In this document: piece after piece, positions 1 to 7,129 of the stretch
Layout of the letters: each line of letters starts with the position of its first letter
How positions within the stretch are numbered: the first letter of the stretch is position 1
Origin: Bordetella parapertussis
Lineage (GTDB): Bacteria; Pseudomonadota; Gammaproteobacteria; Burkholderiales; Burkholderiaceae_B
DNA length: 17,021 nt
Assembly: GCA_945883615.1 (NCBI GenBank)
Contig: CAMCYB010000037.1
Span: 1-17,021 of the forward strand
Reading direction: 5' to 3'
Translations under genes and position numbers: made by a program
Notes under the pieces: model-generated
Seen by the model: the letters and a program-made list of their open reading frames with translations, nothing else
The model's database searches: none
What the model was told of the DNA's origin: nothing

Positions 1-139
1 TGCCTAAACGTTGGAACAATCGGTCAACTCGCAATTGGCAACCCATTAATGAAGTCTGGCTTAACCCACCAAAAGAGCACATCAATGAATCTATTAATTT
101 AAAACAGGCAGCATGAAAGAACGGCCATCTTTGTTGACA
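1..139 (+). mobile_element. Possible end of a transposon or IS interrupting hupE
   Basis: The HupE-like reading frame on the minus strand stops resembling its family at about 140-146. The DNA to the left instead carries the tail of a plus-strand frame that ends at 116. The boundary reads TGTCAAC when viewed from the hupE side (RC of 133-139), a TG...CA-type start seen in several IS families. That an insertion sequence ends here is an inference: no second terminal repeat or target duplication is visible, because the element runs off the left edge. A deletion or rearrangement junction is the alternative. Confidence 0.35.
3..116 (+). CDS. 3' end of an unidentified ORF, possibly a transposase
   Basis: A frame open from the left edge ends in TGA at 114-116, giving 37 residues that contain three Trp (motifs KRWNNR, RNWQPINEVW). 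The Trp-rich content suggests coding rather than chance. The W...RNW spacing faintly recalls the C-terminal end of IS256-type transposases, but I do not recognise the protein with confidence. Its position against the truncated hupE fits a transposase near the end of an element. The same DNA read on the minus strand is also open as an extension of hupE; that extension does not look like the HupE family. An open stretch of this length could still occur by chance. Confidence 0.35.
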   Translation, partial: PKRWNNRSTRNWQPINEVWLNPPKEHINESINLKQAA

Positions 140-382
140 ACTACCGACCGTGACAAACTTCACAATGTCATTGGAGTTACTTAAAAAGAAAACAACTCCA
201 ACTAAAAATAACAGATGGTCATAGCCCGTCAACATATGACTGGCACCCAGCAAAATGTACTGTAAGTAACCACCGTCTAACATTCGTTGTTTGTCTTCAT
301 CGCTGATGCCGTGAGCAATCGCGATGAGCGGGACAAAAGCGAGCAACAGCAACCCAACACGTTGGGCAGGGAGGTATCTCAT
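140..382 (-). pseudogene. HupE/UreJ-type metal transport membrane protein, 3'-truncated
   Basis: The first ~79 residues match the HupE/UreJ_2 family, membrane proteins linked to nickel or cobalt uptake. Visible are a signal peptide (hydrophobic residues 10-23), then HGISDEDKQRML, then the family's metal-site motif ASHMLTGYDHLLFL (about 47-60) at the start of the first membrane helix. The ATG at 382 has a good ribosome-binding site (TGAGGAA, 6 bases upstream). After DIVKFVTV (ending at 146), where the family continues with further helices, the sequence changes to unrelated residues, though the frame stays open to the window edge. Only about 40% of a normal ~190-residue protein remains. It lies 67 bp downstream of the CzcI-like gene on the same strand, so the two probably formed a metal-response operon. 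The truncation should abolish transport. Confidence 0.7.
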
Positions 383-401
383 GGGTATTCCTCAAAAAGC
401 C

Positions 402-423
402 TAATTCCGTCAAACAGGAATTA
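402..423. repeat. 7-bp inverted repeat upstream of hupE
   Basis: TAATTCC (402-408) and GGAATTA (417-423) are perfect inverted copies separated by 8 bases. They lie between the CzcI-like stop codon and the hupE ribosome-binding site. The repeat could be an operator or a small mRNA hairpin; no T tract follows, so it is not a terminator. Confidence 0.4.
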
Positions 424-449
424 ACGAAGTAATGCTAGATAACCTAGAC

Positions 450-793
450 TTATACTTGTGGAGGCCGCAATAAACCGTCTAAAAAGACATTTGTAAGCTT
501 TTTTGGTCGGTATGCAAATAAATGCATTGCCAGCGTTTCAGTTGAAAACAATGTCAAGTCTGATGTTAGAGCTGTTGATTGAAAACTATCAGAGACGTGT
601 TGATGAGACGTTTCTGCGGCAATTTGATCAAGATGCGTTTCAAATTCGTTGTGATGGTGGTGATTTATAACTTGATTATGAAAAAAACTTGATGAACATC
701 TTTAATTGCGAGGTTGAAAACTTCATAAGCTGAGGCAAATGTGAATTGGCAGCATAAGAAAATTGCAACAAAAGTAGAAAACACGTTTTTCAT
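450..793 (-). pseudogene. CzcI-like His-rich periplasmic metal-response protein, frameshifted
   Basis: Two adjacent minus-strand frames together read as one small exported protein. Frame 1 runs from the ATG at 793 and encodes a signal peptide (MKNVFSTFVAIFLCCQFTFASA), then YEVFNLAIKDVHQVFF, reaching a stop at 665-667. The second frame continues from the 7-T tract (681-687) with HNQVINHHHHNEFE, a His-rich segment, and ends at 450-452 with the tail FLDGLLRPPQV. One extra T in the tract would fuse them into about 114 residues. That size, the export signal, the His cluster and the LLRPPQ-type end fit CzcI-like proteins found beside Co/Zn/Cd resistance or Ni/Co transport genes; the family call is tentative. 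It probably headed an operon with the hupE fragment. No clear ribosome-binding site is visible. A sequencing error or transcriptional slippage at the homopolymer could mimic a broken gene. Confidence 0.5.
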
Positions 794-845
794 CAGAACA
801 TTCTAAATCAAATGTTTAAGATCAAGGGCTTAACCACCCAAATCA

Positions 846-883
846 AATACTACTCATTGATTATTGGATGAATACTACTCATT
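846..883. repeat. Two 13-bp direct repeats upstream of the CzcI-like gene
   Basis: AATACTACTCATT occurs at 846-858 and again at 871-883, start to start 25 bp. They lie 53-90 bp upstream of the CzcI-like start codon, so they could be operator half-sites for a metal regulator. This is inferred from position only. Just beyond, GGTAGAGCC occurs at 895-903 and 917-925. I find no convincing promoter or gene in 794-950. Confidence 0.45.
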
Positions 884-953
884 CCCCGTTTGTAGGTAGA
901 GCCGAGCCGTTAATGAGGTAGAGCCCTAAAATAGAGCCCATAACGTTAGACGT

Positions 954-981
954 AAAAAAACCCAGCAACAGGGGCTGGGTT
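954..981 (-). terminator. Rho-independent terminator of tRNA-Val
   Basis: On the minus strand AACCCAGC and GCTGGGTT form a perfect 8-bp stem around a 7-base loop, followed by a run of seven T. It begins 10 bases after the tRNA 3' end and is the strongest terminator in the window. Confidence 0.9.
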
Positions 982-991
982 CTTCTAGAAC

Positions 992-1068
992 TGGTAGGCG
1001 GTATTGGGTTCGAACCAACGACCTCCACGATGTCAACGTGGCGCTCTAACCAACTGAGCTAACCGCCT
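992..1068 (-). tRNA. tRNA-Val (anticodon GAC)
   Basis: The minus strand folds as a complete tRNA of 77 bases including an encoded CCA end (992-994). The acceptor stem is AGGCGGT/ACCGCCT. The D arm is TAGCTCAGTTGGTTAGAGC. The anticodon stem CCACG/CGTGG encloses loop TTGACAT, giving anticodon GAC for valine codons GUC and GUU. The T arm carries GGTTCGAAC. It has its own promoter and terminator, although readthrough from trpF, whose stop lies 52 bp upstream, is possible. Confidence 0.97.
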
Positions 1069-1079
1069 AGAGAAGCGAG

Positions 1080-1109
1080 ATCATAACCCGATGAGGTCGT
1101 ATCTGTCAA
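1080..1109 (-). promoter_or_regulatory. Sigma70-type promoter of tRNA-Val
   Basis: On the minus strand a consensus -35 TTGACA (1104-1109) and a near-consensus -10 TATGAT (1080-1085) are 18 bp apart. The expected start is a few bases before the tRNA 5' end. This is among the best promoter matches in the window. Confidence 0.75.
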
Positions 1110-1119
1110 AAAACCCGTA

Positions 1120-1794
1120 TTACACAGCTGACAATTGAATACGATTATCAGCCTTGCTGATGGCTTGAACAAACGCTTGTATTTTGTCAAACGATTTAAC
1201 GCCGGGCATTGTCTCTACACCACTGCTGACATCAACCCCCCAAGGGGTTAACAAATCAATTGATTGCGTCACATTATCAACGGTCATGCCACCAGATATC
1301 AAAATAGGTCGCGCATTAACAAGCTGGCTTAAAGGAACAATGAGTTGACGATCAAAGCCATGGCCACTGCCACCATAAGCTGGCGTATAACTATCAAACA
1401 GCAAACCCGCCGCATCATCAAACTGCATACAGTAATCAATCAGTTCCTGACTGGTGTTTAGCCCAGGCGCACCCACTCTAACCACTTTTAAATAAGGCAT
1501 ATTAAATTGGCGGCAAAAATCAGGTGTTTCGGCACCATGAAACTGTAAAAGTGTTGGCCTCATAACACGTATAACCTGCTCAACTGCTTGAACGTCAGGC
1601 TCAACAAAAAGCGCAACTGAACTGACAAATGCTGGCAAACGATGCACCAAGCGAGCCGCTTGCTCTGGGGTAAGGCAGCGCTTACTGGGTTTATAGAATA
1701 CAAAGCCTAACGCATCTACACCACTAGCTATACACGCCTCAACATCTTCTTGACGCGTTAAACCACAAACTTTTAAACGTGTTCGATGCAACAT
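1120..1794 (-). CDS. trpF: Phosphoribosylanthranilate isomerase
   Basis: TrpF isomerises N-(5'-phosphoribosyl)anthranilate to the ribulose form, the third step of tryptophan synthesis from chorismate, as a cytoplasmic TIM barrel. The N-terminal strand RLKVCGLTR carries the catalytic Cys (residue 10 from the ATG at 1794); LLFDS carries the catalytic Asp (134); YGGSGHGFD and LISGGM bind phosphate. At 224 residues it is of usual size. The frame extends upstream to ATG 1815 and TTG 1839, but neither has a ribosome-binding site and the extra residues are not family-like, so I chose 1794; its own site is also weak. It is the last gene of the leu-asd-fimV-truA cluster, 90 bp after truA across AT-rich DNA. 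A weak promoter (TTGACG 1850-1855, TAACTT 1827-1832) could give it separate expression. In many relatives trpB and trpA follow; here the tRNA does. Confidence 0.95.
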   Translation of the reverse strand: MLHRTRLKVCGLTRQEDVEACIASGVDALGFVFYKPSKRCLTPEQAARLVHRLPAFVSSVALFVEPDVQAVEQVIRVMRPTLLQFHGAETPDFCRQFNMPYLKVVRVGAPGLNTSQELIDYCMQFDDAAGLLFDSYTPAYGGSGHGFDRQLIVPLSQLVNARPILISGGMTVDNVTQSIDLLTPWGVDVSSGVETMPGVKSFDKIQAFVQAISKADNRIQLSAV

Positions 1795-1826
1795 TTTCGT
1801 GAGTCTTTTAAACATGAATGGTAAAT

Positions 1827-1855
1827 AAGTTAAAAGCAATTTTAAAAAACGTCAA
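1827..1855 (-). promoter_or_regulatory. Weak candidate promoter for trpF
   Basis: TTGACG (1850-1855) and TAACTT (1827-1832) are 17 bp apart on the minus strand in the AT-rich truA-trpF spacer. The predicted start near 1820 would leave only the 1794 ATG with a usable leader. The match is modest, and AT-rich DNA gives false hits. Confidence 0.3.
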
Positions 1856-1884
1856 AGCTTCAAAGTGCAAAACATTTAAATTTT

Positions 1885-2718
1885 TTAAGTTTTTAAGTTT
1901 TGTAGTTTTAAACTTCTTGGCTTCACACTGAACAAATCAAAAGAATGATCAATCGATCGTGTTGGCCGCTCTAATAATTCCACTGGGTAATTTACCCGTT
2001 CAAAATATAAACCATCTGCAGCAAAAGTGGGGGCTGCATAAATACGATTGCGTGCTGCCAAAGTTTCAGCCAAAAAGGCAACAGGTTGCTTGGCGCAGCC
2101 TATTTGCAATAAAGATCCCACAATATTGCGCACCATATGATGTAAAAAAGCATTTGCTGTGAGTGTGATGACGACCAAGGCACCTTGCCGCTCAATGTCG
2201 ATGCTGTAGACCGTGCGCACAGGGTTCGGCGCTTGGCATTGTGAAGACCGAAAACTTGAAAAATCGTGCTGACCTATTAATGCATGACGCGCCTCAAGCA
2301 TAAGATCAATATCAAGTGGTCGAAAGAACCACCCTGCCCGCCCTACCCACAACGGCTGATAAACCGCATCATTTAAGACAATGTATCGATACGTCCGACT
2401 CACGGCAGAAAAACGTGCATGAAATGTGTCGGCTACCGGTACGGCCCATATCACCCTAATTGATTCATGCAAGTAACGGTTTAAACCTCTTACCCATGCA
2501 ATTGAAGTGCGCTCAACCAAGCTGTCAATATGAACCACTTGGTCAAGTGCATGAACGCCTGTATCAGTTCGACCGGCACAAATCGTTGGCGTGGCGTGAC
2601 CTAAAAATATGTTTAGTGCCTGTTCAAGTTGATCTTGTACCGTCTTTTTATGGGGTTGGGTTTGCCAGCCTTGCCACGGCCGACCATCATAACTAAGCCC
2701 CAAAGCCATACGTGGCAT
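1885..2718 (-). CDS. truA: tRNA pseudouridine(38-40) synthase
   Basis: TruA converts uridines 38-40 of the tRNA anticodon arm to pseudouridine. The signature CAGRTDTGVHALDQVVH includes the catalytic Asp (residue 52). Earlier family blocks are LGLSYDGRPWQGWQ and TVQDQLEQAL, and later ones are SRTYRY, HDFSSFRSSQC and HHMVRNIVGSLLQIG. The length of 277 residues is normal, with a short nonconserved tail. The ATG at 2718 lies 6 bases after the fimV stop, and the purine-rich end of fimV (GAAAGAAAG) serves as ribosome-binding site, which suggests translational coupling. A second ATG three codons downstream is possible. TruA following FimV is common in Burkholderiales, although the two functions are unrelated. 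Confidence 0.97.
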   Translation of the reverse strand: MPRMALGLSYDGRPWQGWQTQPHKKTVQDQLEQALNIFLGHATPTICAGRTDTGVHALDQVVHIDSLVERTSIAWVRGLNRYLHESIRVIWAVPVADTFHARFSAVSRTYRYIVLNDAVYQPLWVGRAGWFFRPLDIDLMLEARHALIGQHDFSSFRSSQCQAPNPVRTVYSIDIERQGALVVITLTANAFLHHMVRNIVGSLLQIGCAKQPVAFLAETLAARNRIYAAPTFAADGLYFERVNYPVELLERPTRSIDHSFDLFSVKPRSLKLQNLKT

Positions 2719-2724
2719 GACGAT

Positions 2725-4230
2725 TTAGATCTTTCTTTCAGTAGCATTTGAATCATTGTTTAGATTCAAATCGATTGCCCCGAGCTTTTCACTGAAAACT
2801 TGTTGTTGCAAGTCAGAAGGGGTATTTGCATGTTCAAGTTGGTCTTCTGCGCGACGATTAGATGCATTTTTCATAAAAATTGTAATAAGCCACGTAATAA
2901 TAGCTAACAATATAATGGCGGCAATAAACGAATTGTTTATTAACCATAAGCGCACTGAATCAAACGTATTTTTAATAGTCGTTACGACATCAGACTGAGC
3001 ATCAACACTTGAAGTTGCCTGATTTGCGGCTGCACCCGGTTTTGTGGCTGTCACAGATGGTGTTTGATTGTTTATACCTTGTGCACTTTGAGACGTCGCA
3101 TTTTGACCCGTCAAACTTGAACCTGAGCCTGAAGTGGTTCCGTTAGTAATCGAACCATTATTGGCTGAACCGCTACTGGCTGAACCATTATTGGCTGAAC
3201 CGCTACTGGCTGAACCATTACTGCCTATACCATTACTGCCTGAGCCACTAGAGGCAGAGCCTTTCGCATTTAAAGTATCTTGTAACGCTTGAATACGCGC
3301 TTTTTCATCAACGGCCTGACGTGCTGCTGAAGTATTTTGGTCTGCTTGTTGTGTCGCCACATCAGGTGATGCCAAGCGTACTTCGTTCACTGAACTAACT
3401 TCTTTTTCAACAGGGGCCTCAATCTTTCCTTTACTAGTCGACTCAGTGGGTACAGATGATAAAGTTTGCACAGACTGTGTCGCTCGGCCCCCACGCATCG
3501 CATTAAAAGCCTGTAGTTGTTGATTAAAGATTCTTTGTGCTGTGCTTGCATTAATAGCTAAAACCTCTGCAGCAGTCGGCAATTTAAGGGTCACACCTGT
3601 TCGCAACAAATTCATATTTTTATCGATGAAGGCGTTAGGGTTTGCTTGGAATAACGCGAGCAAAGATTGGTAAATATTAGCCCCTGCTGTCGGATATTTT
3701 TCAGCAATAGACCAAAGTGTGTCGCCACGTTGAACCTTTAACGACTGACCGCCCGGTGTTGAAACGGTTGTTGCAGGCAAAACAATCACGCTTGCTTGAA
3801 TCAGTTTAACACCTGAGGCTGTCACAACCTCAATTAACAAATCGACCACGGTTTCTTGTGTGCGTTCTGTTGACGATACTTTAATTAAACGCTGTGATGG
3901 GTCGTTAATGGGTGAAGGCAAAATTTCAACGGTGAACGATTCAATGGTTACCGGTGGTTTCAAGCCTGCCAACTGCCACTGAGAAGAAGCCGATACTTTC
4001 GCTGATATTTGCGTCACATCGCTTGGCGATAAATTTTTAAGGGGAATATTCACCACTAATGGTTGGCCACTGGCAGACATCACCTGTGCATGACCCACTG
4101 TGTAGGCGTGAGTTAACAAAGGGCTCGTTAAGCAAACCAGCGCCAAAGCCATGATGCGCCAACGCATGATGCACTTCGTAAACTTATTATTGTTATGAGT
4201 TGTCAGACGAAGACAAGCTTGATGGGTCAT
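2725..4230 (-). CDS. fimV: FimV/HubP-like inner-membrane LysM protein, short form
   Basis: FimV/HubP proteins are inner-membrane, peptidoglycan-contacting organisers of cell poles and type IV pili. Visible parts: a signal peptide (hydrophobic 27-42, cleavage probably after THA); the FimV N-terminal domain with YTVGHAQVMSASGQPL (about 43-154); a LysM domain (about 164-218, with VQRGDTLWSIAEKYP); a coiled-coil-prone stretch (about 225-322); a Ser/Asn/Gly low-complexity linker (about 325-375); and one membrane helix (about 434-453) with a basic anchor. Only about 48 residues follow it, so the TPR-type repeats and C-terminal domain of usual 700-1000 residue FimV proteins are missing. The ATG at 4230 is 11 bases after asd and has AAGG upstream; ATG 4167 (residue 22) would give a more typical signal peptide. 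The linker is encoded by tandem DNA repeats. Confidence 0.85.
   Translation of the reverse strand: MTHQACLRLTTHNNNKFTKCIMRWRIMALALVCLTSPLLTHAYTVGHAQVMSASGQPLVVNIPLKNLSPSDVTQISAKVSASSQWQLAGLKPPVTIESFTVEILPSPINDPSQRLIKVSSTERTQETVVDLLIEVVTASGVKLIQASVIVLPATTVSTPGGQSLKVQRGDTLWSIAEKYPTAGANIYQSLLALFQANPNAFIDKNMNLLRTGVTLKLPTAAEVLAINASTAQRIFNQQLQAFNAMRGGRATQSVQTLSSVPTESTSKGKIEAPVEKEVSSVNEVRLASPDVATQQADQNTSAARQAVDEKARIQALQDTLNAKGSASSGSGSNGIGSNGSASSGSANNGSASSGSANNGSITNGTTSGSGSSLTGQNATSQSAQGINNQTPSVTATKPGAAANQATSSVDAQSDVVTTIKNTFDSVRLWLINNSFIAAIILLAIITWLITIFMKNASNRRAEDQLEHANTPSDLQQQVFSEKLGAIDLNLNNDSNATERKI
3152..3241. repeat. 30-bp tandem repeat inside fimV
   Basis: Two identical 30-bp units (3152-3181 and 3182-3211) are followed by a diverged third (3212-3241). 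They encode two tandem copies of the decapeptide SASSGSANNG (about residues 340-360) and a GSNGIGSNGS variant. Being in multiples of 3, copy-number changes keep the frame and only alter linker length. Confidence 0.9.
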
Positions 4231-4241
4231 TAAAAACTACC

Positions 4242-5369
4242 TTATTTTTGAGATAACAAAATACGCAACATGCGTCGTAAAGGTTCTGCAGCACCCCATA
4301 GCAACTGATCACCCACTGTAAACGCTGACAAATAGTCATTACCCATAGCGAGCTTTCTTAACCGTCCCACAGGTATATCAAGCGTACCCGTAACCGCAAC
4401 AGGTGACAACTGAGTCATACTGGCCTCACGGGTGTTAGGTATAAGCTTTGCCCATTGGTTACCCTCAGCAATCATGCTTTCGATTTCATCCAAGGGCACG
4501 TCACGAGTCAACTTAATGGTTAGAGCTTGGCTGTGACAGCGCATAGCACCGACGCGAACGCACAAGCCATCAATAGGAATAGCCTCTTGTGTAAAACCCA
4601 CCCCACGCCCAAGTATCTTGTTTGTTTCAGCGCCAGCTTTAAACTCTTCTCGCGACATGCCGTTACCTAAATCTTTATCGATCCAAGGTATAAGGTTGCC
4701 GGCGAGAGGCACCCCAAAATGCTCTGTTGGCAAAGCACCACTTTTTTGCAAACCCAGCACACCTCGATCAATATCAAGAATAGCCGATGCAGGGTCTAAT
4801 AATTCGGCAGAAACCGCTTGATTAATCAAACCAAATTGTGTCAAAAGCTCTCGCATGTGCTTGGCGCCACCGCCTGACGCGGCTTGATATGTCATGCTCG
4901 TCATCCACGAAATGACGCCCGCATGAAATAAACCTGAAAGCCCCATCAACATGCAACTGACGGTGCAATTACCGCCAATAAAATCTCGCACACCCTTTTG
5001 AATGCCTGCGTCAATAACGCTACGGTTGACGGGATCAAGCACAATAATTGAATCATCTTTCATGCGCAAAGTGCTTGCGGCGTCGATCCAGTAGCCATTC
5101 CAACCCGCAGCTCTCAGTTTGGGGTAAACCTCTGACGTATAGTCTCCGCCTTGAGCCGTCAAAATAATCGGTAGCTTTTTAAGTGCTTCAATATCAAATG
5201 CGTCACCCAAAATGCCTTCACCAACCCAAATAGGGGCACGAGAGCCTGCATGACTGGTTGAAAACAAAACCGGCTCAAAATGATTAAAGTCACCCTCGTC
5301 ACGCATTCTCTGCATGAGCACTGAACCCACCATACCGCGCCAACCTACTATACCGACCGACTGTTTCAT
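4242..5369 (-). CDS. asd: Aspartate-semialdehyde dehydrogenase
   Basis: Asd reduces aspartyl-4-phosphate to aspartate semialdehyde with NADPH, the branch point to lysine/diaminopimelate, methionine and threonine. The nucleotide-binding start is [18 protein letters not shown]. The catalytic Cys lies in [12 protein letters not shown] and is residue 135 from the ATG at 5369, the same number as in the E. coli enzyme. [13 protein letters not shown] and the substrate-binding [12 protein letters not shown] are present. At 375 residues it is full length and of the Gram-negative long type. The frame also offers GTG at 5372, but the ribosome-binding site AGAGG, 6 bases before the ATG, favours 5369. It follows leuB by 16 bases and precedes fimV by 11, so it is co-transcribed with the leucine genes. 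Confidence 0.97.
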   Translation of the reverse strand: MKQSVGIVGWRGMVGSVLMQRMRDEGDFNHFEPVLFSTSHAGSRAPIWVGEGILGDAFDIEALKKLPIILTAQGGDYTSEVYPKLRAAGWNGYWIDAASTLRMKDDSIIVLDPVNRSVIDAGIQKGVRDFIGGNCTVSCMLMGLSGLFHAGVISWMTSMTYQAASGGGAKHMRELLTQFGLINQAVSAELLDPASAILDIDRGVLGLQKSGALPTEHFGVPLAGNLIPWIDKDLGNGMSREEFKAGAETNKILGRGVGFTQEAIPIDGLCVRVGAMRCHSQALTIKLTRDVPLDEIESMIAEGNQWAKLIPNTREASMTQLSPVAVTGTLDIPVGRLRKLAMGNDYLSAFTVGDQLLWGAAEPLRRMLRILLSQK

Positions 5370-5385
5370 CACTTTCCTCTACAAC

Positions 5386-6465
5386 TTATTTTTTTAGTGC
5401 CGCAATCACGGCATCACCCATAGCAACAGTACCCACCAATATCATGCCAGCCTCATTAATATCTGCCGTACGAAAACCTTGCGACAAAACTGAGCGCACA
5501 GCTTGCTCGATACGGTCTGCAGCAGCTGCTTCGTTTAACGAATACCTTAACATCATTGAGGTTGACAAAATAGTGGCTAATGGGTTGGCAACGCCTTTGC
5601 CAGCAATGTCTGGCGCCGAACCATGGCTGGGCTCATACAGGCCTTGACCAGAGGCGTTTAAAGATGCTGAAGGCAACATACCAATTGAGCCCGTAAGCAT
5701 TGCGGCCTCGTCTGACAAAATATCGCCAAACAAATTGCCGGTAACAATCACATCAAATTCGCGAGGTGCCCGCACAAGTTGCATGGCAGCGTTATCAACA
5801 TACATGTGTGATAAAGCAACGTCTGGGTATTCCTTTGAAACCTGAATAACGGTGTCACGCCAAAGTTGCGACGTTTCAAGCACATTGGCTTTATCAACGC
5901 TACACAACTTGCGGTTGCGTTTCATCGCTGATTGAAAACCTAAATGTGCAATACGTTTAATTTCAGGCACGGCATAACGCATGGTGTCAAAACCTTCTTG
6001 TTCACCTTTAAAGGGGCCATCTGTTGCAATACGTATGCCGCGCGGTTGACCAAAATAAATGTCACCTGTGAGCTCACGCAAAATCAAGATATCTAAACCG
6101 GAAACAATTTCAGGTTTTAACGATGACGCATTTGCAAGCTCAGGGTACAAAATTGCAGGGCGTAAATTAGCAAACAAACCCAAAGCCTTGCGCAACCCCA
6201 AAATAGCCTGTTCAGGACGATGCTCTCGCGGTAGGTTGTCGTATTTCCAGTCACCCACTGCGCCAAACAAAATAGCCGACGATTTCTGTGCCAGGGCTAA
6301 AGTGGCGGGCGGTAAGGGGTGACCTGTCAAATCGTAAGCTGCGCCCCCTACTGGGGCTTGCTCTATTTCAAGCAATAGGCCCAAGTGATTGAGAACGCGA
6401 ACCGCTTGCTCAGTTATTTCTGGGCCAATACCATCGCCAGGCAACACAGCAATGTGGTGTGTCAT
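5386..6465 (-). CDS. leuB: 3-isopropylmalate dehydrogenase
   Basis: LeuB oxidises and decarboxylates 3-isopropylmalate to 2-oxoisocaproate with NAD+, the third step of leucine synthesis. It starts [13 protein letters not shown] and has REL plus Y137 ([11 protein letters not shown]), K192 ([11 protein letters not shown]), and Mg-binding aspartates in YVDNAAMQL (D224) and [11 protein letters not shown] (D248, D252). The NAD-binding loop is [15 protein letters not shown]. The 359 residues match the family. Its ATG overlaps the leuD stop in the sequence ATGA, so translation of the two is probably coupled. Function in the pathway is completed by LeuC and LeuD directly upstream. Confidence 0.98.
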   Translation of the reverse strand: MTHHIAVLPGDGIGPEITEQAVRVLNHLGLLLEIEQAPVGGAAYDLTGHPLPPATLALAQKSSAILFGAVGDWKYDNLPREHRPEQAILGLRKALGLFANLRPAILYPELANASSLKPEIVSGLDILILRELTGDIYFGQPRGIRIATDGPFKGEQEGFDTMRYAVPEIKRIAHLGFQSAMKRNRKLCSVDKANVLETSQLWRDTVIQVSKEYPDVALSHMYVDNAAMQLVRAPREFDVIVTGNLFGDILSDEAAMLTGSIGMLPSASLNASGQGLYEPSHGSAPDIAGKGVANPLATILSTSMMLRYSLNEAAAADRIEQAVRSVLSQGFRTADINEAGMILVGTVAMGDAVIAALKK

Positions 6466-7121
6466 GCTTTGACCCCAATTGGTTCAACATTTAGCCAAGG
6501 GTGGCGCGCCAAACGCTCAGCCTCAAAAGCACGAATTCGATCAGCATGTAAAAGCGTCAAACCAATGTCATCTAAACCATTAAACAAACAGTTTTTGCGA
6601 AAGGGGTCTAAATCAAAAGACATGACCCGACCATCACCCGTCAGCACTTTTTGTGCCTCAAGATCAATGGTCAATTCGTAACCCACAAAACCTTTGACGT
6701 CATCAAACAAACGAGACACTTCAAGGTCACTTAATACAATCGGTAACAGACCATTTTTAAAACTGCTGTTATAAAAAATGTCAGCAAAAGACGGGGCAAT
6801 GATGGCTCTAAAACCATACTGACCTAAAGCCCAAGGGGCATGTTCACGACTTGAACCACAACCAAAGTTTTTACGTGCAAGCAAAATTGAAGCATTTTTA
6901 TAGCGAGAATGATTCAATATAAAGTCAGGGTTTAAGGGGCGATTGGCATTATTCATGCCCGGCTCACCGTGATCAAGGTAGCGTAATTCGTCAAACAAGT
7001 TGGGACCAAAACCCGTACGTTTGATTGATTTCAGAAATTGTTTAGGAATAATAAGGTCGGTATCAACGTTTTCACGATCAAGAGGGGCGACCAACCCTTT
7101 ATGTACTGTAAAAGCTTGCAT
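6462..7121 (-). CDS. leuD: 3-isopropylmalate dehydratase small subunit
   Basis: LeuD carries the swivel domain of isopropylmalate isomerase, which with LeuC interconverts 2- and 3-isopropylmalate. Family motifs are [21 protein letters not shown] near the start and [16 protein letters not shown] (about residues 84-99). The 219 residues are the bacterial norm. It begins 8 bases after the leuC stop and its stop overlaps the leuB start by four bases. No strong ribosome-binding site is seen, which fits translational coupling to leuC. Nothing unusual. Confidence 0.98.
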   Translation of the reverse strand: MQAFTVHKGLVAPLDRENVDTDLIIPKQFLKSIKRTGFGPNLFDELRYLDHGEPGMNNANRPLNPDFILNHSRYKNASILLARKNFGCGSSREHAPWALGQYGFRAIIAPSFADIFYNSSFKNGLLPIVLSDLEVSRLFDDVKGFVGYELTIDLEAQKVLTGDGRVMSFDLDPFRKNCLFNGLDDIGLTLLHADRIRAFEAERLARHPWLNVEPIGVKA

Positions 7122-7129
7122 GTTAATTT

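Noticed and set aside
512..670. Plus-strand ORF of 52 residues starting MQINALPAFQ
   Set aside because: It is exactly antisense to the better-supported CzcI-like frame, and it has no ribosome-binding site or recognisable motif.
1795..1839. Longer trpF start at TTG 1839 or ATG 1815
   Set aside because: The extra residues are outside the family alignment and no ribosome-binding site precedes either codon.
2460..2696. Plus-strand ORFs opposite truA, fimV, asd and leuB
   Set aside because: All are antisense to well-identified genes and lack motifs or ribosome-binding sites.
3152..3241. CRISPR-like 30-bp repeats
   Set aside because: The units are tandem without spacers and encode an in-frame linker of fimV.
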